DNA from: Euprymna scolopes
Lineage: Eukaryota; Mollusca; Cephalopoda; Sepiida; Sepiolidae
Assembly (NCBI GenBank): GCA_024364805.1
Contig: CM044511.1
Coordinates: forward strand, 18,404,695-18,425,711
Length of the DNA: 21,017 bases
Direction: 5' to 3'
Of the stretch, positions 1 to 12,700 are shown piece after piece (the stretch's first letter is position 1; every line of letters starts with the position of its first letter). The position numbers and the translations under genes were made by a program. The notes under the pieces are model-generated. The model was not told the origin of the DNA and did not search any database. It saw nothing but the letters and a program-made list of their open reading frames with translations.

Positions 1-634
1 CCCCTTTGAAAAGGATAAGGCAGTGTAAATACTATATGGACTAATTTTTATCTATGCGCATATGGATACTGTAAACAGGCCAGAACATTTGAGAATGTTG
101 TAATCGCGACTATAAATACCATTTCGCAGGAAAAACAAATCTAGCTCTATCGTAAGATGTAAAAAGGTTTTACCATAGATTTTGCATGTCCCGAAATTAA
201 TGCACAAGGACGATTACCTTATCAGGAATTTCTGCCTTATCAACAATTTTCTTCCAAATTTTTCTCTTTTATCCTGATACAGGATTTGTTTGTGAACTTC
301 ATTAAATATTCACTAAATATTTCTGCACATTCTCTAAAAAGATATGGACTTTAACAAACACTATCCTTACTAACCTTATAATGGTCTGGGTAACCAAAAA
401 AGAGTCTATACTCCATCTCTATATCCAATAATTATTGTCGTTAATAAAAATCATTTTTTCATACATATGAACAAGGTAGTTTGAGTTGATTGATATTTGT
501 TGGTGTTGTCCTTGAGTGTTGCATTTTATTTTACTTTTTTAATTATAAAGAGTCTATGATATTTGAATGAATACTTAGATATCATTGATATCCCCTTTAT
601 AGGTGGTTACTCATTAATAAATTAAAAATTTTAC
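1..634 (-). other. GSR: GSR intron, 3'-ward part, nothing recognised
   Basis: This is AT-rich intron sequence following the donor at 633-634. I looked on the minus strand for the next expected GSR residues (VAIAAGR) and did not find them. No transposon ends, inverted repeats or simple repeats of note were seen. Confidence 0.8.
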
Positions 635-746
635 CTGGTGTGAGGAGAAATTTTCCGCAGACGTCACCCAAGGCGTAAATATTTGGGTTTTTTGTATTCT
701 GGTATTCATCGACAATAATATGTCCCTGCTTGTCACATTCAACAGT
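635..746 (-). CDS. GSR: GSR exon (last in window): second FAD-binding motif
   Basis: This 112-nt exon has 37 codons plus one base. It reads [18 protein letters not shown], then [18 protein letters not shown], close to human GHIIVDEFQNT and IYAVGDVCGKALLTP. The aspartate in LGD equals human Asp331, which contacts the FAD ribityl chain, and LTP starts the helix pointing at the flavin ring. The acceptor is CTTTTTAG and the donor is CAG/GTAAAA. The final G opens a Val or Ala codon (human VAIAAGR) whose exon is not in the 634 bases remaining to the window edge. Confidence 0.96.
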
Positions 747-3700
747 CTAAAAGAATAAAAGTGTTCTTTTTTAATTTTGAAGATATTTTGGTCCATCAAC
801 ATATGTATGGGTTATATAGCACCGTGCATAAATATTAAATGAAAAGTGTACATCTGTTACATAACAAGTATGTCTCTTGCAATGTATGTATAAAAGACAG
901 TATGGCTGTGTTTATTAAATAAATGACAAATTCTTTTATGTGTAAAAACAATTGCACTATATTTTACAACGGAAGTGTGCTCTTTTTGAAACATGTGGCA
1001 TCACCAGGGAGTTTTGTTACTTCAATTCTTGTTTATTCCAGCTGATCCATTATTTAACACATACTCCATCAAAAATGACAAAAAAAAAATCCTCTTTATC
1101 AATCGGTACACTAATATTTATATTGATACAAGCAGCTCTGCATGTTTTTGGTGTGTGTATAATTTTTCTATATGCTTCTATTTCCTTTTCACTGTAATTT
1201 TAATGACACTACACACGTGTTTGAAGTGTGGCTGTGTTCATCACACAAATGACAAATTCTTTTGTCTATAAAAACAATCACACTTTATGTTACAACCAAA
1301 GTGTGACATGTGGTGGAGAGAGAGAGATTGGCAGTGACTCTTTGTTTTTATTACGATTGCATAACTCTGCATCTACTGTTCCTTTGTTTAGCATTGATGT
1401 TTCCAACTTGCGTTATAGGACAGAATGTGAGCTGCTTTTTTCCACACTTGCTCTTTTTAGGGCATCCGGCATCGCCCCGGAGTGTTATTACTTCAATTCT
1501 TATACTTGGCCAGTCTGGCATATGGCTGGTCATATTATTTAATATATTCTCCATAAAAAATGACAAGATTAAATCTCCTTTTACAATCGGCATACTAAGA
1601 TTTATATTGATACTAGACGGGGTACCCTATGTTGTGCAGGGCAAAAGTGTAATATATTTCTATTAAAACATCTCTCTACTTCTCCTGTTTATTCCTCTCT
1701 CTCCCCAAATCCGCTTTCTCCTCTGCCCAGCCCATTCCTGGATAAACACACACTAACATAGAGGCAACTTTCCTTTATGTAGTAGATTCCTTGTAGGATT
1801 AGCCAGCATTTTTTTTTTCCAAATTAATGCATAATAATAGTATAAAAACAACCCTTCCTGACAAAACCTGACCCATTAACTCACCAGAGAAATAATATTT
1901 TCTAAAATTTAAATGAGAAATTTGAAAACTTTGAAGCGTCAGAAATAATGAGAAAATCATTTTTATTCACTTTTTTTTGTTGTAAGCCCAATATTTCACT
2001 AAAAATAGCTTTTCATGAGGATAGGAAGTTCGGTCCGTGATTTTTTTTTCTTTTCTTCATTTTGGTGTTATGGAGGAGATAATGCCTTGGAGTAGAAAAA
2101 TATATGTGTTGTCCCGGTGGTTCCACGTGTGTTTTGCTCTAGTGTCGAGCGGGAAATTTAAAGTAAAAGAAGTGTCTTTTAAAAGTGTGTGCCCACCTTT
2201 TACTTTAAATATTTTCTAAATTTTAAATATTATTTATCAAGGGTAACGCCAAAGAAGAAGAATACCAACTTAGTAGGTGTGTAACATAATGCATGTGAGA
2301 GTGTGGGAAAGTATCAGCAGCAGCAAAGAATGACTGCTTGCAAAGAGATTAGCAGCAGCAGCAGCAGCCAAAAACGTGCATATGCAAATTAGGAAATGTG
2401 TGTGAGAAAAAAAAAAAGGAAAATAAAAAAAAAAGAACAGCACCTGCTCAGGGAGAAACAGAGTCAGCGTAAAAAAAAAAAAAAATGGATGTGTAAAGAT
2501 GCAGGCGAGAAATGGCTGGATACGGTTGCCATGAAGTCACAGAAGCAAAGTGCATGTGGAAGAAAATGGACATGTAAAAGCAAGGACGACAATGGGCCAG
2601 CTGTGACCAGCAAGCGGTCGGAAGGAAGGAGAACCGTGTTCCGGCTAAACGGACATGTGGCAGTGAGAGACTTTATAAGTGGTGCCAAAAGTAACGGTAA
2701 TAAAAATGTTTTGTAAAAACGAAAAAAAATGCTGACCTGGATTTTTATTTATTTCTCTTCTCTTGTTTGTATGTAATGGTAACATTACAGGTATTTGTTT
2801 TGTAGTTTTTGATTTTTAGCTGGACATACAAATATACACATACATTTATTCTTTATGTAATAGACAAAATGATTTGGTTCTTGTCTACATTAAGAAAAAA
2901 CCCTAAAAATATAGAAAAATTAGTATGATGTAGATACCCATGACAAAATGAACACATCATATTTAAAAAATCCTGTAAATTGATCTAATAGTTTTATTTT
3001 TAAATAAGAAAATAAAACTTTTATGAGAAAGAGAAGAGCAACGTTCTTGCATCATAATCTTGAAAATAATCTCAAGAAACAAAGGAGATAACTCAACAAT
3101 AATTTAAACTTTCAAGATTGTAATTCTAAGAATTATCATTAATCACTTAAAAATGATTGTCTTTATAAAAATAAAACGACTTGATTATGGAGTTATCTCC
3201 CTTGTTTAAAATATCTTTTCAACCTCCCAAAATGACAGGCACAACAGTTACTCCTCCAATACTCCTAAAATTTGATTTTCTTATCCTATATATAATATTT
3301 TGATTGCAGAAATTCCCCTCTGGACCAAATTACCGTAGATTTGCAATAACAAATGCCATATATAATTTTATTACGTCTAAACTATCACCCATCATCTTAT
3401 GTAATTTTTTAACGCCGTTACATACACATTCAGTCGTGATATTAAAATACCACATTTCATCCGTGGAGAACAACCATCACAATCGCAACATTATAAGAGG
3501 AAGGATCCCTGCATATCTCTCTATATATTTAGTCCGAGCAGTGCTACCAGTTATCACCTGGTACTATCCTGCATTTTTCTACTACAGTGAGATTACACCC
3601 TCCGTAACTCAATGCTTACATACACAGCACTAACATATTCCTTCCAATTATCTGAATCGAAATTAATAACTTCTCACCGACAATGTTCCAGCTATTACGA

Positions 3701-6700
3701 TTGGCTGAAACTGGACATTCTCATATTCCAGAATGAACAGAATTCCTATCTAAACGAACATGTCTAAAAGTTGCCAAACATGGCGTCTCCCTTCACTAAA
3801 CCTAACAAGAACAACACCTAAACAATATTACCACGCAGAATCTTACATTTACATATTGCTAGCCTCATATAATGCAACAGTCAGTCACAGATAATAACTT
3901 GCATAACTATTGTCATAATTTCATACATCGATTACCACGTTGCTATCCACAGGACACACTAGCGAGCGCTAAAGAAAATGTAAACTATTAACCGCTCATA
4001 AACATACAGTTAACTACTGATAGCATTATTATATTGAACTAACATGCGCAAGTACAATTAGTCACAGTCTTTTCCATCTATGCTTCCACATCAGGAAATC
4101 TTGAAACAAATCTGAACACATACATCGTTTACAAATGTAAACATATTCGGGTGATTGTCGATATCGGATTACCCTGGTCAAATCATTGATAAAAAAATCA
4201 TTCACGCCCATCATACTTAAACATTTAATCGGAAACTCAAAAAAAATATATATAAATGCAATGACCGTTATTTTTATTATGAGAATTTGCTAAGAATTTT
4301 AAAGCCATGACATTTTATTCGACAATTTAAAAGAAGGAGTCATGAAGTAAATATTAACAAATGATTAAAATTTGTTTACAAAAAATAAACGAAATAGATA
4401 AAGCCTTTAAACTGTCAAATAAAACAGTCATGACTTTAAAATTTCTAGCAAATTCTCATTTAATTAAAACATTGAAAGTTTTGTGAGCTTTTTTTTCATT
4501 AGCCTTCGGACGAAGATCACATAATTCTTGTTTATTACTTATTTGTTGTGTTATTTGACCAATAAGGTCCTGTTATTTATTTATTTCATTTACAGTAAAT
4601 TTTTTTCAGGTACGCATGAAAAAAAAAAAAAAGAATTAATAATTATGTTTCATTTCAGTGAGAAAGATAACAAATTAGTAATTCGGTATTACTAAAACAA
4701 TAACAGGGAAAATGCATCTATTTTAGTAATAATAAAAATAAAGTTCATTTTGTTTTGTTTTCCAGTTTCTAATTCAATGTTTAAGTTTTATAAACACAGA
4801 TGATATTTTTAGCAGTGATTTGGCCAGGGTATTGCGATATCGACATTTACCCATGCCTGCCACATTTGTACTTGTGTGCACAATACAAAAATCCACTTCT
4901 CTCTTATCGACACTGTCACCAACCATATCATTTGCAGGTGGATATGCTGCCTACGATTTTCACGATTAAATTTGTAGGATTTGTTTATCTACCACCTTCG
5001 ATGTCTATTCTGAAAGCCGTTCTTAACATGGGGAGTTTCCATCAAGCTAAACAGTTCATATACAGTGCGAATCCCTAAATTCTAAAAATTCTGTTTCTAT
5101 TTTCTATTTTTATTTTAATGGACCATTTTTCCTAATTTTATTATTGCATACAGATTCACGTATTCCGTTATTTGCTTTTTTCAGATTCAAACAGTACCTG
5201 CAGGTTATCAACAACTTTAGTTTACTTTTTTTGTGAGGGAGGGGGAGAGGCTTCCACCGGGCAATGCTGGTTAATAGGTCCTGCTAGCTTAAAAATAAAA
5301 CTACTTCATTAATTTACATAAGTTTTGGGACATGATATTTTCGTTTTGTCATGAGTACATACATCATACAGATCTCTTTCTTTATTTTTTAATATAGGAG
5401 AAATTCTGAATAAGTATAAAACTTACCAGATTTTCTAAACCAAGACTCAAAGTGTTCGGTTGCCGTCCGATTGCCCACAATAAACAATCAACGTCATTTA
5501 TCTCACCATTATTTGTCTCAATTGTTAAAAGACCATCAGATTGTTTCTTTATATTTTTGGCCTGAAAGAAAAAAAAAAGATTAATTTTTATTTATTAACT
5601 AGCGGGGGGGTATCCATCCTTGCAGAGTCATAAAATACACTTAAATATATTTTAATTCTCTACTGAATAATATATTACAACTAATATATAGTAGGGAGTT
5701 CAAAAGCTTAAAAAAAAACAAAAAAAAAACCGATTTGGGTGTAATCAGTTAGAATCAAAACCAAAACATTTAGTGCTCCAGCTGAGTCTCCTATTGATGT
5801 AACTATGAAGAGATAGGTAAAAAAGACTTAATATTATGCGACTTGAAAAAAATGAATTGAATTTGGGCATGTGCAGAAATAAATATCAAATATGTCGGCA
5901 ACTTGAAATGAACATTTTGCATTTTAACTTGTCGATATATGTCTATACGTGTCTGTATGCATTATTCATCCATCCAAACAAAGATTTTACGTGTTATAAA
6001 CCATCATTGGTATATGATTACTGTTTCCTGTTAATTTCAGTGTTATGTGACCAGTAGTTTAAGAGTTTATTGGTTAAATATTTACACACATACACACATA
6101 TACATCTACTATTTTATTTATATAGAAATAAAATAAAAAATTATATAGAAATACAATAAAAATAAAATATTTATATAGAAATAAAATAAATATTTATATA
6201 GAAATAAAATAAATATTTATATAGAAATAAAATAAATATTTATATAGAAATAAAATAAATATTTATATAGAAATAAAATAAAATATTTATATAGAAATAA
6301 AATAAAATATTTATATAGAAATAAAATAAAATATTTATATAGAAATAAAATAAAATATTTATATAGAAATAAAATAAAAATTTATATAGAAATAAAATAA
6401 AATATTTATATAGAAATAAAATAAAAATTTATATAGAAATAAAATAAAAATTTATATAGAAATAAAATAAAAATTTATATAGAAATAAAATAAAATATTT
6501 ATATAGAAATAAAATAAAAATTTATATAGAAATAAAATAAAAATATTGACTATTCATATTATAATTGAACATCTGAGCATGTGGGGTCCCCCTCTATGAG
6601 TGAAAAATTTACTTTCACCATGACTAATATTTGTGCAAAATTTTTTTAAAATCCAAGATGTGGTTATTGAGAAAAATTTGAACAAATGAACCGACGAACA

Positions 6701-9700
6701 ATTTTGGGGCAATTTTACCCCTATAATGGCCCCTAGGGGGGCAACCAAAGTTATCCTGGAAAATCTGTTCTGGCAAAAAATTACTTTCACCATGACTAAT
6801 GCTTTTGCAAATTTTCAAACAAATCTAAGGTGTGGTTATTGAGAAACATGTGAACAAACAAACGGACAAACAAAATGCCTCCAATGACATAGACAAAATA
6901 ATGTAAATAGTAGTGATGGGACGATTCCAATAGTTTTCCCAATTCCGATACAATTCCCGATTCCGATTCTTTATAAATCTCTAATTATTTAATTATAAGA
7001 TTTTTTTAAAAGCACATGTTAAATATGTTCAAAATACACTTATGGAGGATGATCTATCGATTTTAGCTTTACTTGTATTTTAAAATCAATAAATATTTAC
7101 TAATTTATCAATATTACTAGCAATGGAAGATTTTACTTAGAACAAAATCAAATAAAAAAGACAATTAAAAGAATCGATTTGGCATCGGAAAATCGGCACC
7201 AATATTTCCGATTCCAACACCCCCAAATGTTCCGATTCCGATTCTGATTACTCTTCATAACAATTCTTGTATGGCGGACCCTTGAGGCATATTTCTTTAC
7301 TCATGGTCACCTCTAACAAGGCATATCACGACTTGGATGTAAGGAGCTACTATTTGAGTCCATGTTAGGAAAAATTAACAAGATGTTGATTTATGTTACA
7401 TTTAAACTTCTGCATATCAGTACAGTCAAGGAAGCAGGTAGTAGGAAGGGAATTCCAAAGTCTAGCTGTTTGAGGAAGAAACTATAAGAGTAGAAAGCTG
7501 TCTGGAATTTAGAGACCTCAACAGTGAAGGGGTGTGATTTTGTTGCTAAGCAGGTTTGTTGGTGTAAAATGTTTGTAACTTCTAATGGGGGTATGAGACG
7601 AATGGATTCGCCAATCATTTTTATAACCAACGGCTGTGCTAAACAACCAATGAAAACGTCCCAAAATTATTATAAAAATTGTTGAATTTTGGATTCAATC
7701 AGTTCGCTATTTACTACGTCACGGACTGCATTTAATTCTTCGCCGCCATCTTGGTTACTGATCTGAACCACGCCGCTATCTTTGTTCAACACAATATCTC
7801 AGAACTTAAGAGGTTAACTACGGCATGGACCGCATTCGATTCTTGGTCGCCATCTTGGTTACTGATCTGAACTACGCTGTCATCTTTGTTCAACACAATG
7901 TCTCAAAACTTAACAGTTAGGGATATGTACATCAAGGGGGCACAGGTGCAGTGAGTTTATCAGAGCACATTCCACTAAAATATTTGTAAAACAGGTACAG
8001 AGATGCAACATTGCGGCGATGGAACAAGGGGTGGAGCTTAGTTGACAAAGTGGGATATATTAGATTGAAGACTATTTTGTACCCATATCCAAGAGGGAGT
8101 GACTAGTGGTAGATACATGAGCCCAGATGTGGCAACAATACTCCATGCATGGGCAAATAGTGGCCTTGTAGAGGTACAGGATACTTTCAGGTGTGAGTAT
8201 TCTTCTAGCAAGATAGAGGGAACCCACCTTCCTTGCAGACCAAAACATATGCAAAATGCATAAAACTGACATTATCATGAACACACAAACACATATGAAC
8301 TTCTAACTCTCTCTCACACAAATACAAATTTTCAAGTACAGACACAATTACCCTCAATATTTCATGTAAATATACTCTTCAGTTTCAACTTTGTGTCATA
8401 AAATCAAGTTGCCGTCATTATTACAAAAATACATGAAAGTTCATGATTATCAGCAATATCTTGCTAATCTATTGTTCTTAAATGCACTCTTGTGTTATCC
8501 TTCCAGACTGAGGGAATCTTTTCCTGAAATCAAAATTCCTTGTTTATATTTCTAAAAGGACTAAAACTGATGGAAGATAGAAGTTTTATTCAACTTGATC
8601 TTTATTCAAACTCATGGAGCAGTGTGGTAAGGGGGGGGGGTGATGGAAAAAAAATCGATAATCACTAATTAGTTATATTTTATCAACTCATCGACTATCT
8701 CATAAATATTACATTAGATATTCAATGCATTTTCTGGTGTTGCGTTTCAATTTCTTTTCATTATTATAAAAATACAAAGTTACATAGTTTGTTAACTGCT
8801 TGTTCTTGTATAGTGGCGCAGATTGCTGAAACGACCTTTCACTTGGTGCTTGTATCACTAAGTCAAAGATTCTTATGGAATATTGAGATAACCTGCCCCA
8901 CTATATACGTACTCTCTCTATGATCCTTTCAAACTAAGAGCTTGTCATTGTAAAGATAAAGCTCATTTATACTTTTAAAAGGATCAAGTCAAGACAAAAC
9001 TGGTGGAAAACAGAGGAGATTTCTTCGATTTGATCTTCGTTCCAAATAAATGATCAGTGAGAGACAGAGAGAGATTAATATTCACTGTTTAATCATCCAT
9101 GTCAATGCATTGCATTTTTTTATGTTCACACTTTTGCTTGCTTCCAAGGAAATAACTCTTTCCCTCTATTTGAGTCATGTGATGTCATATCAATTTCTAT
9201 AAATTCCCTCTCTCTCTCTTTGATTAAATGGTTATTACTGACCAGCCATAGTACTCTTCATGAACCGTCATCAATGATTCTGTGCCTTTGTGAGCAATTC
9301 AGCCATGCTAATGTCCGTGATGTCCTTCATGTTGTCTGACATTCTTGTTTTTGGTCTTCCACATCCTCTTTTGCCAGGGGTTATACCAAAGAGCAGATCT
9401 TTTGTTATGCTGTTTGTCCAGCATTCTTCAACAGGGTTCAATCAACTCATTCGTTTGTATGTTTGTCCAACCAGTTTACACGATGAAGTCTACGGTAGCA
9501 CCACAATTCAAAATCAGCAATTTTCCTCTTGTCGACTTTCTTCAAGACCAAACATTCTGCTCCATATGTTGCTATTGAGAATACCAAAGCTTGCAGGAGT
9601 CGTTTCTTTGTGTGTTGTGAAATGGATCTGCCTTTCCAGATATTGTTAGTGTAATCATTGCTGTTTGTGTCATTGCAATACGTCGTCTTACTTCTTTAGT

Positions 9701-12700
9701 GCCATCTACTTTGTTTGTGAAAACTGCACCTACGTAGTTGAAATCTTCTACATCTTGAACATTTTGATTGTCCACAATTAGGTTTTTATCCATTATCTTT
9801 GTTTGGCTCGACACTGCTAATAAATTCCGACAGTGCAATAATTCTAACCTCTAGTTCAGCAAGTTGACCCTGTTTGAACTTGCATTTTCTATTATTTACA
9901 ACTAATCAGTGTATATATTAGTGGATCTCTTCTCTCCCAATATCTATCACATGGAGGGATATGTATGTATAACCGATACTGAAGCAATATTCTCCCGAAG
10001 TGGGTTGAACCAACTTCCTCCGAAGGAGGAAGTTTCATGGGAGTATAACATTCACAAGTGGTTCCCCAGCTGCATGTAATTCCCATTAGAGGAGATGATA
10101 AAATTAGGTTTTGCAGCTTTTGCTCAGAGATGTCAACGTCCTCCTACATACAGTGTCTGATATTCCTAAATGGTCACACATCTGGTACTGACTGCTTAAT
10201 TTCAGTGAATATGCCGTATAAACGTATAAGCACATGGATTAATTACTATCAATTTGCCAAAACAGTTTACGACATGTAGCATTTGCTTCTTTGCTTCCAA
10301 TTATGTTTCTGGTAGCAACTGATATTATCTCAATCACAGTAGATGCAGAACAGCTAAATGGTAGAGGAAGGCCAACTAAAACACAGGAAAAAGTAATAAG
10401 AATGAATTTAAGAGGAAGAGGGCTAAATAAAGATCTGGCCAGAGATAGGTTAGTTTGGAAATTAATTTCTAAAAGCCGCCCGACACATGCCAACATGTAA
10501 AACAGATTTTAAACTGATGATGATGATTTAAGGTTAGAAGCTTACTAAACAAGTAATATTGCAAATAAGGTGCAGGACAATCATAGGATAGGTTTTCATA
10601 GTGACTTATTCAGCCATGTTAGATTTAGTGCAATGTTGGTTGGTTGGTTGTTTTTGTTTTACGGCATATCAACCCTTTTCGGGTTATTTAATGCCGAATC
10701 TAAAGATTTTGAAGAAAAATTTTTAATAGAATATATTTGTTGTTTTCAAGTCGGTTTCTATTTAACCCATAGTTGGAACACTAACAGGTACTACCACTCC
10801 GGGTCAGAGTAGACCTGGGAGCAATGGTAATTAAAGGGTGGCTCCACACTCCCCAAAGCCCGCAAGCTGGGGCCTCGCCACTGGATATAGTTTAAAGTCA
10901 TATCCAGGACCCCCATTGAGGGACTTTTACCCTCTGCAGGGAGGCAGTCAGTGTATTCTAATGCCCCACCAACAGGGCCGTAGTGCAATGTTATGTGGGA
11001 AAATCTTCCAATCGCAACAGATTGTCAGTCAGTTTTGTCAGTGGAAGTTTTGTAAACACATTGATAGTTGCAGAAGTCATCATCATAGTAAGTTCAATTG
11101 ACCTGCATCATTTTTTTCTCTCTTCATCTTCTCTACTGTTAAAAGCCAACATCATAGTTGTGACGATGTGTGGGCGGATTGCTTTCTTCTACATTGTTTA
11201 ATAATCCAATCACCACTGCAAAGAAACTTCCTTACTTTCTTCATGTACTTAACATCAAATAAAATTTCCATGTGCTTAGTTAATAATTTCTATTTCAGTA
11301 AAGTAAATTATTTAAAGTTGAAAGAGCACACAGAACGGCCACTTTGTATTCATGTAGCTAGCCAGTTTATTTTTTTCTGTTTTTTCTATTTTTTTTTTTT
11401 TTTTTTTACACGGTGGTCACCACTTATCAAGGCCCGGAAGCCACTCAGGGATGAGGGTTATTGCAAGTACAGTACGTTAATGTGAAGATTTAATGAAGTG
11501 TTTACTTAAGGGGGCGGTTCATTAGGAATTTGTTTACGTTGGACTTGAAGACATCCAGGTTGTAGTCAGGTGGGAAGCAGGCAGACAGAACAGAGTTCCA
11601 CAGGCGTGCAGTTCTAAGAAAGAAGCTTTGTTCATGGAATCTACGTTTTGATTTAGGCACAGATAAAGAGTGGGGAAAATTATTGACAGTAGATTCAGCT
11701 AGACGGGTGTTTTTCGTGAAAGATTGGCGAGGGGGAACCAGAGATTGGAGTTCAGACGAACACCTGCCATGGAAATAACGATTTAATAATTTCTTTTTTT
11801 CAACAACAGGAAAGACGTTTACTCTTAGTATTAGCAGCAGCAGTAATTCTTTCTTCTCTTCACTGACAATCCAAACAAACAAAAGATAAACTGACATAGA
11901 TTTAAAACACATGCAGATGACGTGGAAGCAAAAAATGAACTCATCTCTGAGCAAAAATCTCAGTCCTTTGACTTAGCCATTCTGGACTGCCAACAGCATC
12001 CCCCTTTGCATAATCATGACCCTCACCTCAAAATTCAAACGGTTCCAGATTTGTGGTCACAATTTCCTTACGGCAGGCACATGCTAATTGTGTCCACATA
12101 TCCCTTGGTCTTTCTGCATTGTCATAACAAAAAAAAAAACAAACAAAAAAACACCTCGACATGGTTTCAGGCTTGCGCCCACTGTTTCCTTGCAGCAGAA
12201 TAATGCTAATTGTCTCGACTTATCCCTTGGTCCTTCTGCACTGTCATAACAACAACAACAACAAAAAAAAAAACACACGCCTCGAAATCAAATGGCTTCA
12301 GGTTTGTGTGTGTGCAGTCCATTCTCTTGCAGTAAGCACATGCCAATCATTGTCGCTCTTCTTTGATGGCTACAACTTGGTAATCTTCAAATGCTATGTC
12401 AATAAACACTTGTCACAAATTGTTCCATTAACTAATCAAATCATATCACTTCATTATATTCAACCCTCTCATAATATCATCCTGACAATATATTTATCGC
12501 ATTAAATTTATCCTTGAGTGAATTTTAACCTTGATAAAATGTGACTCATCAAGTAAATGGTTCTTACATGGGTTTGTTTGTAGATATGGATGCCCGATTC
12601 TTCAGCATGTGTAGTCACAGAAGTACTGATCATGTCATCAAACGACCTGAGGACCTAGAAAATAAAATAAAGATCATTTAATGATATGCAATCTACAAAG

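Larger units (their letters stand above)
747..5426 (-). other. GSR: GSR intron of 4680 nt: inventory
   Basis: Besides the listed repeats this intron holds short interrupted CAG runs around 2320-2370, an A-rich stretch around 2406-2490 leading into an unassigned 106-codon plus-strand ORF (2396-2716), and a long A/C-rich block with no recognisable protein similarity or repeat end at about 3240-4250. The stretches 1670-2300, 2720-3070 and 4460-5420 show only AT-rich sequence with homopolymer runs. Small ORFs at 2037-2219, 3304-3633 and 4800-5078 look like chance openings: no family motif and no splice support. Confidence 0.75.
5562..12567 (-). other. GSR: GSR intron of 7006 nt: inventory
   Basis: This is the largest intron and the main collector of retrotransposon debris; its elements are listed separately. 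Stretches without a recognised element are 5562-6116 (AT-rich, with poly(A) runs near 5710-5735), 8230-8495, 9840-10340 except for a perfect hairpin at 10012-10034, 10528-10625, 10993-11379 and 12371-12567. A run of ten G lies at 8631-8640. No internal exon is needed here: the protein similarity continues directly from YKQTH to AKNIKK across this intron. Confidence 0.8.

Noticed and set aside
1228-1666. Overlapping ORFs of 104 and 118 codons
   Set aside because: They lie in a direct duplication whose two copies are open in different frames; no motif or splice support.
6117-6545. CRISPR-like array
   Set aside because: Units are contiguous 22-24 bp tandem copies without unique spacers, in an animal intron.
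6911-7250. Intact hAT element
   Set aside because: Only the left-end-like TAGTGATGGGACGATTCC is present; the matching inverted right end and an 8-bp duplication are missing.
9290-9649. 119-codon plus-strand ORF
   Set aside because: It lies antisense to an RTE/BovB-like reverse transcriptase tail whose motifs are clear on the minus strand.
10012-10034. Intrinsic transcription terminator
   Set aside because: There is no T-run after the stem, and the context is an animal intron where this signal class does not apply.
10638-10980. tRNA gene or tRNA-derived SINE head
   Set aside because: I could not place convincing A and B box sequences at proper spacing on either strand; it is called SINE-like only from tail, size and target duplication.
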